DNA of 64,000 nt, from NCBI GenBank assembly GCA_002104985.1, contig MCGO01000005.1, positions 186,001 through 250,000 of the forward strand. Direction: 5' to 3'. The translations under genes were made by a program, and so were the position numbers. This stretch comes from Rhizoclosmatium globosum. Lineage: Eukaryota > Chytridiomycota > Chytridiomycetes > Chytridiales > Chytriomycetaceae. Positions within the stretch are counted from its first letter, which is position 1. Every line of letters begins with the position of its first letter. The notes beneath the pieces are model-generated. The model had not been told where the DNA came from, ran no database searches, and saw only the letters and a list, made by a program, of their open reading frames with translations. Of the stretch, positions 51,546 through 62,411 are shown piece after piece.

Positions 51546-52523
51546 TTATAACTTTATTTCAACATCTAATCTTTCAAACAGTCCTTCAAAGTCTTTTTTA
51601 ATTGTCTTGGCATCTGGAAGAACCAAGTCAGGATCAAGTGTTATTGGAGCAACAGAAGCGCTGCTTCCTGGTCGTGATCCTTTCCGTCTCCATGCCAAAA
51701 ATCGACCACTCTGCAACAACTTCATCATTCCCATAAATGCAGCCTCTGGAGTCCCTGTGCAGACGCGTTTCAGTGTTTGGAAAATACTTCTTCGACCACC
51801 ATCAGTTTCCTGTTCACTTTGAAGCCCAGCCATCTCTTCAAAATCTGCAGTACTACCTCTTAAAGTGCTTTCTGAAAGTCGATTCGAATTTGATGTGTTA
51901 ATAGTCATGATATCATCATCGTCATTGCACGGATAAACTTGTGCTCGTTGAAGTGGAATTGATACCATCGCCATCCGTGAGAAGCGTGAATCAATATGAC
52001 AAGAGCTTGCTCGCGACGGTTGATAATGATTGGGTATCGGTTTTACGGCATTTGAAGCAGCCAGTGTGGCTTGAGTTCCCATCAAGTCAGATTCAACAGC
52101 AACTTCGTCAACCATATCGCTTTTGTCGCTCTTTCGACGCATAAACAGAGAGCTGAAGATGCGTCTGGTCTTTCCATTCGAATCGACCATCTTTCTCCCC
52201 TTTCCAAGTTGGAAATCTGACAAACTCAAGTCCTCTACAACAAAAACGACCTCTCCAGCAGCTCGATCAATGCTTGCAGACTCTGGAAATAGATCAGCAA
52301 TTCCACCGCCATCGTTTCTCTCACAACCAACGATGGAAACAAGTTCTTTGATACAGAAGGAGTTGTTGGAGTTATCACCACAAACAGATGCAGCCGCTTC
52401 CGCATCATGTATGAGAAACACATTGTATATCGCAACAATATACTTAATAATATTTGTATCAGTCAATGAAACAGATCCAATCGACGAAACTTTGACGCTA
52501 TTTGAATTAGTTCGGTCCTTCAC
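51546..52523 (-). CDS. Uncharacterised protein, 5' end unresolved
   Basis: Open minus-strand frame of about 325 codons with normal codon use down to TAA at 51546. The visible frame has no early ATG (its first codon is GTG just after a TTTAATAAG acceptor-like site at 52524), so a first exon probably lies upstream. Readable segments: KYIVAIYNVFLIHDAEAA, GEVVFVVEDLSLSDFQLG, and a C-terminal KTIKKDFEGLFERLDVEI. The middle is Ser/Asn/Asp-rich. No family recognised. A plus-strand frame overlaps 52123-52530, but the minus-strand codon pattern looks better. Confidence 0.5.
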   Translation of the reverse strand: MKDRTNSNSVKVSSIGSVSLTDTNIIKYIVAIYNVFLIHDAEAAASVCGDNSNNSFCIKELVSIVGCERNDGGGIADLFPESASIDRAAGEVVFVVEDLSLSDFQLGKGRKMVDSNGKTRRIFSSLFMRRKSDKSDMVDEVAVESDLMGTQATLAASNAVKPIPNHYQPSRASSCHIDSRFSRMAMVSIPLQRAQVYPCNDDDDIMTINTSNSNRLSESTLRGSTADFEEMAGLQSEQETDGGRRSIFQTLKRVCTGTPEAAFMGMMKLLQSGRFLAWRRKGSRPGSSASVAPITLDPDLVLPDAKTIKKDFEGLFERLDVEIKL

Positions 52524-52728
52524 CTTATTAAATTACTTCATCCTAAACGTCATATTGATTCATCTAGTTTCTAATCAAGATACAATCGAAAAAGTATGGA
52601 GATGCTTTGCAAATTGCATCAGAGAGTATGTACTCTCCGTTTGTGTTTATATGGTGTTCGCCTGACCTTATTGCGAAATAGTCCTTAAAACAGATCCAAG
52701 GAACCCATTAATATTAGAATATGTACCG

Positions 52729-52947
52729 TTGCTGAAGGAGAAAATGATGCTGGATTTGAAGGAAGCCGAGGAAGAGGATGAAGAAGGTGACAGTGACGAG
52801 GATGAGGACGAAGACAGTGACGATGATGACAACGACGACGAGGATATTGATACCTCTGACGATAGTGAAAATGACTCCGATGATTCCGATTCTGACGACA
52901 CTGATTTATCTGAGGAAGATGAGCTCAACACAAGCGGGGGGCAATAA
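52729..52947 (+). other. Acidic low-complexity stretch, coding status unclear
   Basis: GA(G/C/T)-rich repeat that reads as Asp/Glu/Ser on the plus strand and as a Ser-rich tract on the minus strand. The plus reading can be joined to an upstream helical segment (LTLFELVRSFTLLNYFILNVILIH, about 52490-52560) through a 39-nt GT-AG interval. The minus reading lacks an ATG. Either strand could carry a terminal exon; I cannot decide. Confidence 0.35.
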
Positions 52948-52969
52948 AAAGGTTATATAATCCGCATAT

Positions 52970-54038
52970 TTAATACTTTGGCACTTCACCAACCCCGTCT
53001 CTCAACACTTTTTGCAAAGCCGATAGTTCCTCAGCCCACTTCTTCCCAAACACAGACACAGGGCCTTCAACAACATACGCCTGAAACTCATCTAGATATA
53101 CAGCATCATCATATCCCCATACTCGAAGCTCTTTCTGAACATGCGTTCGTAAAGACTCGTTCGCCTGTTCTAACAGAACTTTCTCACAGAGGGCGCGATA
53201 CTGTGGCCGTAAGTAATACACAGCGTGTGCCCATTCATGCACGAATGTGTCTTTGTCGGATATAGTATGCGCGATAATGTATTCTGGGGAGGGTTTTTGT
53301 GTTGGTGTTGATTTCAGTTTTTGGGTTTCTGGGATTATTTGCCATGATTCACCGAAACAGAGGTCGAGGATTTGAAGTTCTAAGGGATTGAATAGGTTTC
53401 GATGATCTTGGAGCGGAGTTGAAGGGTCAGTTGCTTCCAAGTCTAATACTTTCAAGGATTCTGAGACAGTTTCGGCGGTTGCAGTTGCGTCACCACGGAT
53501 ATCAGTGCGACAAATATGTTCCGCCCATTCCCGTAACGTCTCAGAAGGAAATTGATTCCTTTTAAAGGTCCCTTGAGTTCCGCCTTTTCATAAAAGATAT
53601 GTGGCCGTTTCAAGGCTTCTTGCAACAAGTTTGTAGATTGGTATTTCAGATGCAATATAAAGTTTCCTTGACTTTCAATGATTGATATTGTGCACGGTGT
53701 AGCTGGAACGTTGGGAACTTCTTCGGTTGAAAGGTTGTTCGCAACAGCAGGATCATTTGAGACAACCACCAAAGAACCATCTTTAACGTTGTTCCAAAAC
53801 AGTTCAGGCTGGGTGATTGGTGTGCCGTCGAGGGAAAGGGATACTGGAGCCTTCTTCAGCTTAAGTTTGTTTTTGGCAACGGCAAGTATCTTTGGGATAG
53901 AGTCTGTGATTGATGCAATGTAAGTGCTATGGAACTTAAGTTCGACAGACGTTAAACCTTCTTTTAAGGAGGAAAGCACTGCCACACATCGAGACTTTTG
54001 GTTGGTGATGTGTGCAAACTCAACACGGACTGAAGGCA
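52970..54038 (-). CDS. Metallopeptidase-like protein with HEWAH motif, one frameshift
   Basis: The N-terminal part (54038-about 53535) has a ubiquitin-like pattern (KKAPVSLSLDGTPITQPELFWNNVKDGSLVVVSND). The C-terminal part (53535-52970) contains TFVHEWAHAVYYL, an HExxH zinc motif, followed by YLDEFQAYVVEG, where the Glu/Asp could be a third ligand. The two parts are in different frames; one missing base in the C run at 53532-53534 joins them as YGEWAEHICRTDIRGDATATAE. The family is not recognised; it may be a fungal protein with a gluzincin-like fold. Whether it is an active peptidase is unknown. Confidence 0.6.
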
Positions 54039-54115
54039 TTTTGAGCAAAAGGTAAAAAGCGATATAAACATATTATTGAAGATGATGAGGTATACTAATG
54101 ACAAACTACGGAAAC

Positions 54116-54619
54116 TTATGCAGCAGGATTGACAGTAAAAGGGACATGGCACAGTGGGCACAAGGGTTTCCTCGAAACCTCCAACCACCGCGATATACAA
54201 ATCATATGGAACGAATGCCCGCAATTCGTGCTTTCGACGGGTTTCCTACGCTTTCCCTGCAACGGATCCAGACATATTGCACATGACGTCTGATCGGGGA
54301 ATCGCTGCTCGCCGAGTTTCGGGCTGTGGAAGGCGGTCGCGAGAAGAATGTCTGGCGCGAGAGACTCTGCGACGAGCCAGTGCGTCGGGCGTGGGTACAG
54401 CATTTCAGATAAGTATCCGTGGACGATGGCCAAGGTGATTGACAGCGCGAGCACGAGGAGCACGCAGAGAAGCGCCGCGACTCCGCTGAGGGCTTCGTTG
54501 AGGAGTTTGTCCGAGAAGAGTCCGGATGTGGCGAGGAGCGTTGGTGGGGCGAGGGTGAAGGTGAGGTCTGCGGGTGGCGGCATCGTTTTCACAACTGGAT
54601 TTTTGACAAATACATCCAT
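54116..54619 (-). CDS. RING-H2 membrane protein, putative E3 ligase (1)
   Basis: 167 residues, intact. A hydrophobic segment (ALSGVAALLCVLLVLALSITLAIVHGYL) precedes a C-terminal RING-H2 domain: SCAICLDPL, 15-residue spacer, CGHSFHMICISRWL, PLCPLCHVPF. Architecture as in small ER/Golgi membrane E3 ligases (RNF/ATL type). A related gene with the same layout lies upstream (54800-55228). Substrate unknown. Confidence 0.85.
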   Translation of the reverse strand: MDVFVKNPVVKTMPPPADLTFTLAPPTLLATSGLFSDKLLNEALSGVAALLCVLLVLALSITLAIVHGYLSEMLYPRPTHWLVAESLAPDILLATAFHSPKLGEQRFPDQTSCAICLDPLQGKRRKPVESTNCGHSFHMICISRWLEVSRKPLCPLCHVPFTVNPAA

Positions 54620-54799
54620 TCCATTGGTCAGCCATGTTCCACAAATGTTTTATTCGTGAATATGGAGGGAAGGAAATGGTTCCGTCGTGTTCTTGGTTTG
54701 ATGAGATTCTCCACTTTGGACTCCTGTTGATGGAATCATCATGACTCCAGTTTTACGACACCCTGGTATTGGGTTTTCTGTAGCTGCAAGATTATAAGA

Positions 54800-55228
54800 T
54801 TATGGAGATAATTGACAGTAGCACAATGGACATCTTGTCGTTGAATAGGAGATATTAGATGAATCTATCCACCGTCTTATGCAGTTTTCGTGAAAGGAAT
54901 GGCCGCAATCGATAGCCTCCAGAACTCGTTGACTCGAGTCAAATGATTCCAAACAGATCGTACAATGGGTATGGTTTGGGAACTTCCTATTGTCTGATTC
55001 CGCAATCACTTTAAAACAGCATTTCATGATACGTTCTGCTGATTGTCGCGGAGTTACATTTCGCTGATGCTTTGAAGGTGGAAGGTAGGTTGTGATTGCT
55101 CCCAGCCCCAAGCACGCAGCAAAGTAGAGGGCCACGGTAAGACAACCAACTAGCAGACAAAACATGATCCCTAGCAATTGATGGATTATTATGAAACAGG
55201 CAGAACCAGCGGCAGTCAGGACAGACAT
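54800..55228 (-). CDS. RING-H2 membrane protein, putative E3 ligase (2)
   Basis: 142 residues from ATG 55228 (MSVLTAAGSACF). A hydrophobic segment (IIHQLLGIMFCLLVGCLTVALYFAACLGLGAI) precedes a RING-H2 domain: HCTICLESF, spacer, CGHSFHENCIRRWIDSS, RCPLCYCQL. It resembles the neighbour in layout and in the C.H.SFH..CI.RW core, so the two probably arose by tandem duplication with strong divergence. Confidence 0.8.
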   Translation of the reverse strand: MSVLTAAGSACFIIIHQLLGIMFCLLVGCLTVALYFAACLGLGAITTYLPPSKHQRNVTPRQSAERIMKCCFKVIAESDNRKFPNHTHCTICLESFDSSQRVLEAIDCGHSFHENCIRRWIDSSNISYSTTRCPLCYCQLSP

Positions 55229-55365
55229 CAGATTGTGGCAAGCTTTTTGGCAGAACCAGACAGTAAGCCCCACCCTGAGCCCCACCTTAAATTTTTCGAT
55301 AACACGATAAGGAACTCAATATTCTATTTCTGCAAAAAAAAGACAAAGGAAAGAAAGTTCGTTCT

Positions 55366-58300
55366 TTAAACGCCGGTAACTTCTACACTCTCAGGAACAA
55401 GAGGTCCGGCTCCAAACTGATTCTTCAAATAATCCTGCGACTGCATTGAAAGCGCTTTTGAAAAGAGCACTTTCGCGTTTGCATCTTTTGAATCCAGCTC
55501 CAAACTTAATTTCAAACATTCAACAGCAGGAGCAGGTTGGTTACAATCAATGAATGCGGAACCGACCATTCTGTGTTCCATTAGGTACGCACTTACAGCT
55601 CAAGAAACATACCTCAGTACTTCCGCATTCTTGATTTTGTTGCGAATCGCCTGTGACATACACTGTCCTGCCTCAAACTGACGATCTAAAATAAGGCAAA
55701 GGAGAGCAAGATACGCCCACACTTCTGAATCACGATTATTCAAAATATTCGCTTCCTGTCATATGCTTTCTATAAGCAATGGTCGGGAACAAAAACCCAA
55801 CTCACCGAAAGTGAATCTTCTGCCTCAACATATTGTCCCAACAAGATGCTCGCTTTCGCAACGCCAAGCCATGATGATGAGCTTGGTTTCAACTCGCACG
55901 CACGAATGTACATGGTTTTCGCTTTCCGTGCGAGCTCCACTTCTGCATATGTGCGTTCACTCACTTTCTTTGTGATGTTGCCCAACGTGCGCAAGTACAA
56001 GAATCCAAGCCGCATATAAATCAACGGCAAGTTTTCTGGCTCTGCCAAATTCAACAATACTTAAAGACTGTACACTACAACCAAGAGGAACATACCGTTT
56101 GGTAACGACAAAACAGTCTCATACGAACTCTGTGCCTCTCCCCAAACTCTTTGCCGGAATTGCAAGTGTCCCAGTGCCGCCCAAACGTCTGGATCATCTT
56201 GTCGGACTTGCATTGCGCTTTTGATATTTTCGATAGCAATGACTGGGTTTCCGCGCTGGAGCTCAAGTTGCGAAAGAAGGAGGTATGGGTGGACGGAAGG
56301 CCCAGTCTTCAGCAAAGAGTTTGACAGAGCACTATCAGCGATCTGCGTTGCATGAACAGTGACGAGGAATTCAGCTGCTTTGAGCATAATTGATGCTGGA
56401 TTATCTATCCAACCGTTATTTAGAGACACGATGTAGTTGAGAAGGAAATTGTGACAAACCGTCATTCGTCGTGGCTTTGTGGACTTTAGCAGCTTCTTCC
56501 AAGTATTTTTCACTCTCCATCTCCTCTCCAGTGATTTCATAAAACAATCCAAGGATGGTCAAAGCGAGCACATATTTGGGCTGAAGGTCAACGGCAGTAA
56601 CAAGATATACTCTAGCTTCTTCATACTTTTCCAAACTTGTGCAAATAGCGCCGTATGCAAGAAGACTTGGAACGTGCTTAGGGTTTCGGGAGAGAATTTC
56701 TTTGAAGCACTCAATTCCTTTGGACGTTTGCATATTCCTCATGCAAAAGGCTCCATAGTCAGACCTACGAAACCTGGATTAGACGCATCGAAATTCCAGC
56801 TGAAATCTTACCAAGTCTGCAGACTATCCTCGTATTTTGCAATACGCTCCTGATGGTACGTCGCTGCACAACTAATATCGTGATCCAACTCACTTTGGTC
56901 CGCAAAGGACTTGAGCATACTAAAATCAGCAGTTCGGAGAACGGATGGGTCGATGAAAGCGGAGTCCACGTCTTTAAACATCTAATCGCAAAGTGAGTTT
57001 ACTGAACGGACGAGGAGAAAACGAACCTTGTGGATACTAATGTGCATCTGATCCAACAAATACACGTATAGCTCACTTAAGAAAAGTTGCAATTCGGCTT
57101 GTGAGGCAAAGGGAGACTTCTTGCGAAACCTCTATATGATGCCATATTAAAATCAGTTACAGTTCCTAAAAGACCTTACTTCTCGGACCACATTCACGAC
57201 AGAAGACTTGAGTTGCTCTTTAAGGTTGAAGTATGCGCCACTCTTATTCAAATGGAATAGGAATTTTTTCTTGCGCTGTGTTTGAAATTAGAATAAATAT
57301 TTCTGTATAATTTTGCGAACCTTTTGCTCATCATCGAATGACTTGGGATGTACGATATCAAAGTTATCGAAAGCGTCGGAATTTTCGGCAGATCCTGCTT
57401 CGGCAGCAGCGGCAACGGTATTCGTAACCATAGTGTGCAAAGTCGATTGATATTCGCTGACAAGTGCTTTCACAATCTCTTGAATTTGGTCGCGAAATCC
57501 TTCATCCGCCTTTTCGGCACGTTTTTGGTGCAGCAGATGAGCAGGGATTGTGCGTTTCGGGATGAAATCTGTGACTGATTTTGAAATCTAGAGTTTCAAA
57601 GCAATCAGCAAGAGACTGAAGAGAATCCAGCGATGACTTACCGGTTGCAGCTTCTTCTTATCCAAAAGAGGCTTCTCCAAGTTGATTTCAATACCCAAAT
57701 GGGACCCAATCGCCTTGTAAATGTTGACATCAGCTGAATGTGTAACTTCCTCTTTTGCAGTGCCTTTCTTTCCTTTAGCCCCATGATCGACCGCATCTCC
57801 AGACGCTCCAACTCCATCGGCAAGGTCCAACAAAAATCTTCCCTTTAAGCCAATAACTCTGGGCCACATCAATGAAGCGACATCAATTCCAGCCTTTCCT
57901 TTATACTTTGCTGCATTTGCGTCTACAATATGCGCGAAACGTGGTTGCATAACGCGTTCAAACTTAAGGTTTGGTGTGAGAATCGATACAATAAAATCAC
58001 AAGTAGTGTCTGACTTACATCCATTTCAAATGGAATCTTGGCAACGATTCGTTCTCTCAATTTAACGACGGCTTCAGGAGGAACCCAAACGACGTACGGC
58101 GTTGTCGATGTCCATGCAACTTTTTTAAAACTCTGCTTTTGGGCTGCCTCAGTGACTGTCGGGTCAGGTTGAGCAGGTGCAGGTGGATTTCCCAAAGCTA
58201 ATGAGGAAGCTGCAATCCCATCAGCAGATTCACTTCCTTCACCTGCAGCGGCGTCACCATCTGTGGTGGTTGGAGATGGATCCGCAGGCTTGGCAATGTA

Positions 58301-59393
58301 GATTGGCTGGGCTCCAATAGTAGGTGAATCTATCAATCAAATCAGAGGACTTATGGATTGTAATGAATCAAACCTGGAATGACTGCCTCGCAATGAACAA
58401 GAGAGCCGGCTGTAATTGTCACAATACGCTCTGGCACCGATTCGGCTGGAATAGGGAAGCTTACGGAATAAGAGTAAATGTCTAGTATTGATGTTAAGGT
58501 AATCCAAAGACATGACATTAAACGCTCACTTGAATTGAGATCCTTTTCATTTCCATCTTTTAAAGTCCACTCGTCCGGAACAGGGTACAAATCTTCCATT
58601 CTGATATGAATGAAATTTCCAGCTTCCACAATTTCTGGGGCAAGGAGAGGTGCGGAAAGAGACACTTCGATCGTAACTTCTGGCTGGTTGTTTGGATCGC
58701 CCTCTTTTGGCGGCGGGGGAAGAAGTTTAGGGTTCAAGTAAGTGAATCCAACAGTTTCTTTGATGTTTAAAGATGGGAGAAGGTAAGGAGTTGTTGGTGG
58801 CGCGTTTGGGTCTCGAGGTGGGTACTTTAGGAAAGATGCGAGAGAAATCTCGGTCGTTCCCAAGACCTGAGTCTTTTCTTTTGGAAGGGACTCGATGAGA
58901 GTCACGGATAGTTTTTTGTTGTTGATGATATCAATGAGACTCTAAGAATCAAAGTTCAATTGAATTTGACAGCACCACGTTCTTTAGTCACCTCATCGAC
59001 ATGCAGAATCTGATCTTGCACAAAGTTATAATCTGGAGCAGGAGTATCTGGGACAACGACAGACTAGACCGAAGCCGTCAGTTCAAGTTAGACTGTCAAC
59101 AAAACACGCACGTCTTTGTAGTCAAAGTCAGCAAGTTGCACGCGCACAAACGACGCGACCTTCTCTCCTTTTGCACCGCGAATGTTCGCAGCGCGGCCGA
59201 TGCGCAACGACACGACGACGGAGCCCGGCGCCACGTCCTTTGCCTCGGTCGTTGTCGTTGTTCCCGTTGTCGATGACAAATCAGCGGCATTTGCAGCGAC
59301 GCCTGGCTGCGGCGTCGGCGCCTTCGATGCAGGGTTCGACGCTGCTCCGCCTTTGGCTGCCGCCGCGGTGAGGCCCTTCTTGCTCGTGTCCAT
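55366..59393 (-). CDS. CFAP70: Cilia/flagella-associated protein 70 (TPR, axonemal)
   Basis: Axonemal protein needed for flagellar beating. Fifteen exons on the minus strand: 59393-59112, 59063-58992, 58941-58530, 58481-58374, 58329-58019, 57962-57642, 57587-57321, 57275-57180, 57131-57027, 56981-56812, 56764-56460, 56395-56096, 56041-55806, 55755-55613 and 55570-55366. The N-terminus has a C2-like segment (VVVSLRIGRAANIRGAKGEKVASFVRVQLADF). The middle is a beta-rich and Ala/Pro region, and the C-terminal half a series of TPRs (KHVPSLLAYGAICTSLEKYEEARVYLVTAV, DVWAALGHLQFRQRVWGEAQ). Every intron keeps phase. CFAP70 is the best family match by architecture; another TPR axonemal protein is possible. 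Confidence 0.75.
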
Positions 59394-59644
59394 TGGATTC
59401 TGCTACAACAATTCTACTGACAATTCTTCTTCTCAAAAAGGGAAAACAAACTAAAGGTAGAACAAGTATTCCGATTCGCACTTGATTCTGTGGCTGTTTT
59501 TTGGTATCAAAAGGGTCCAAGTAACCTATGTTCTGCTGCAAGGCCACAATAATCTGGGCTGGTTGTGGCAGTGCTACATCATAACCCGATCTTACAAAAA
59601 GGAAGGGCTCCCGTCCATGCAAACTATCACTAGCAGCAATAGTC

Positions 59645-61672
59645 ATGAGCTCTGAAAGTGAAAAAGACGCTGAGGTTGTAAAACCTCTCCTTGCAGGCCC
59701 TCACATCTTCACTCAGCAAGATTTAGACAAAGCATACCCAAAGAACAGAATTATGTAACCTTACCTCCCCGTTACCCACGCAATAGCTAACTGAATCCAA
59801 TCGCAGTTGGTCTGATGTTCGGTGGTACCATCCTATTCTGCTTCTTGTATACATACCATTTGTTATCCCCGTCATTTTCGTCAGATTAGTGGGAATCTAT
59901 TTGGCAAATGCTATTAACCGCATTGCTCGGCGCCAAGTCCTTCCTCTTGAGCGAGTTACACACCATCTCGGATTTCGCTATAAAATCAGCTTTCCAGACT
60001 TTTCCTTCAGTAGAGGGATCTTCCGCCAAACTCTGTTATTGTTGCAGAACATCACGGCATCCACGATATGATGAGTTATTCTCAACTTTCTCCCGGCTTG
60101 ACTGTTGTTGCCGCTGCAAAAGTGACCTCAAGTATTTTTGCCTTACCATTATGGTCGCACCTTTCTAAAACTCGAGGTGACAAGCTCGTGGACTTATTGA
60201 AGTCCTGGCGTGCCGAGAATCCAACGAAAACGCTTCTGTTGTTTCCACAAGGTTCAAGCAGTGATGAACGTGTTGTGACGCAGTTTATGGAGCCATCGTT
60301 TGAAGCTTTAGAGGCATCCACAATGATTGTTCCTGTCGCGAAAAAACTTACCTCGCCGTTTCCTTTGAATTTCCGCTGTCTCAATGGAAACATTGTTCTT
60401 GATTTCGTCATTGGCATGGCTATACCATTCTTCACAGCTGAAATGAAAGTATTTCCCCCTGTGAAAATGTCAGAGTTTTCTTCTTCCGCGGAAGCTGCTG
60501 ACACAATTGGACGTCTCATTGCGTCTGGTTTCAACAAACCTTACCTCCCCATTCCAGTGTTTGAAAAGTTCAAGTACGAACACAAAATGCGTGATGGCCA
60601 TTTCGCCCAGCTCAAACTCATCCATTTCCTGCAAGGCAACAGCAACGTCTTCAAAGCCTTTTACATCCCATTTTCCTTTCTCCACTTTATCTTCCAAGTT
60701 CACTCAATCATCTTAATTTACGCTGTCTTGGTTGCAGTGGAATTTGACCCTCTCCTCCTTTGGTCTCTAGGCGGATCTGTGACGCTCAGCCATAACGTAA
60801 TCACGCTGCTTAAATACTATTTTCATACGCCACGTCCAATCTGGATTGACCAAACGTTGCCACTTACGAAATTAGTCTGGGAGAATGATTACAGTTTTCC
60901 ATCAGGTCATTCGGGGATGGTTGCTTCGATTTTCGGTGGAATCTTGTTCCACTTTGTGCACAGTCGTGGAATGTCGTATGAATCGGCATTCACGTCGCCC
61001 GCTGTATATATCAGCTTGTTTATCACGATTATCACCGGATTCTCTCGTTGCTTCACCGGAATGCATTTCGTTACAGATGTACTTGCCGGATGGGCGCTTG
61101 GAATAGGGACTGCGGCCGTCTGGGTTACAACAAATGCAGATGTGAATTTCATCTTACAGACGATTCGTAACCCACAGTTTATTTTGGCCTTAGTATTCGC
61201 CTCTGCGTTCGCACTTGCTTTACTGTATATTGCGCTGTATATGCGATTGCAAGGCAACAAGCAGCACTTGGAACGGATTGAGTATTGGAATCAGAATATT
61301 GAGGCGATGCTGGATTCCAAGAGCTTTGAGAACAAGAAGCTTGTTGAAAGCCTGCGGAAACATAAGATTGAAGCCAATCGAATGTTGACTGTTTATTACT
61401 CTTGGGGCGTTGTTGTTGGGACCTTTCTGACTGCACCGTTACAAATGCTTCTTGGTCCTGAAAACTTTGACGTCAGGACTGAATGCGCAAAAGACTACAG
61501 TTTGAATATTGTAGTAGTGCTTGTTGGGTGTGCTCTGTTGATCCTCCTAGTTTCAAGAATCAAAAGATCACTTGTAGCGACACGCTCAGTTTTGTTTGCT
61601 GTTGTATTTTTATGGATAACTATGCTATCAAAACGGCTGATCCATAGTATACAAGGTCTTTACCAATGTTGA
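59645..61672 (+). CDS. Acyltransferase (PlsC-like)-PAP2 phosphatase fusion, one frameshift
   Basis: Exon 1 is 59645-59754, intron 59755-59806, then one long exon to 61672. An N-terminal helix (PILLLVYIPFVIPVIFV) precedes a PlsC-type acyltransferase domain with the HX4D motif in EHHGIHDMM and a FPEGT-like FPQGSSS. The second half is a six-helix PAP2 lipid phosphatase with all three signature motifs: KYYFHTPRP, SFPSGHS and SRCFTGMHFVTD. The frame changes at the G run 60015-60017; one missing base joins the N-terminal part to LPPNSVIVAEHH. The likely reaction pair is lysophosphatidate to phosphatidate and then to diacylglycerol, inferred from the domains. Divergent from CFAP70. Confidence 0.82.
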
Positions 61673-61729
61673 TTAAGAAAGTAAACTTGGTTAAGATTAA
61701 GATTTATTCAAATTGGATGATATTTAAAC

Positions 61730-61909
61730 TCATTTAATGTAAGAAAGGGCCTCTGTATGTTTCATTTCTTGATTTGGCTTTGCTTTCTGTGAAGATGTAG
61801 CTTGTTGGAAGAAAGCCTTGGTCTTTGTGAGTAGAGGCTGACGGTCTTCTTCGGTTGATTTGCTTGCTGCAGTGATAGCGGCAGTAGATAGGGTTGGAGT
61901 GGATGGCAT
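61730..61909 (-). CDS. Possible small protein, 59 residues
   Basis: ATG 61909 to TGA at 61730, frame MPSTPTLSTAAITAASKST, then EEDRQPLLTKTKAFFQQATSS and a charged tail. Hydrophilic, no membrane segment, no recognised family. Codon use looks coding (many ACT/CTC/GCC), and it fills an otherwise empty gap after the lipid enzyme gene. Could be spurious. Confidence 0.3.
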   Translation of the reverse strand: MPSTPTLSTAAITAASKSTEEDRQPLLTKTKAFFQQATSSQKAKPNQEMKHTEALSYIK

Positions 61910-62411
61910 ATTCTCGAATTTGATCTTGATGAGTTTTTGAATATAGTTTGAAGTGGAAGTTCCCAGAATTTATAGTCTTTTCCAAAATCTCGATGACGTA
62001 TACAATTCGTGGCACAGTAACATGATTCTAGTCATATTGATAACGTTATTCAATCGATTTTGTAATCTTGTTGTTTCACTTTCAATTGATTTCGAATCAG
62101 ATCCTACCTGCGTCCATACCGTATTCCTTGGCAACAAGACACGTCATTGCAAATTCCACTATGCAATCAGATGAATCGATCGTCATTCAAGTAACTTTAG
62201 CAGGTCAACAGTTTATCTAGCTGCAGGGAAGGAAGGAGGGTGGCGGAAGGGGAATTCGAGTATTACGAAGTCTACTTGTTAATAAATTTAAGTTTAAGAG
62301 GAATAATGCAAGGAACGGATACGTATGATGAGGCGAGGAGATTGGCGAAGTGGGGTTTGTTTAGGACTTGAATCCAAGACCAAAAAAGAACAGAGTTGAC
62401 TTGATCTTGGG
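61910..62411. other. Intergenic, no gene seen
   Basis: About 500 bp with stops in all frames, leading to the decarboxylase start at 62412. It includes a GGAAGGAAGG tract (62226-62236). No RNA gene seen. Confidence 0.5.
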
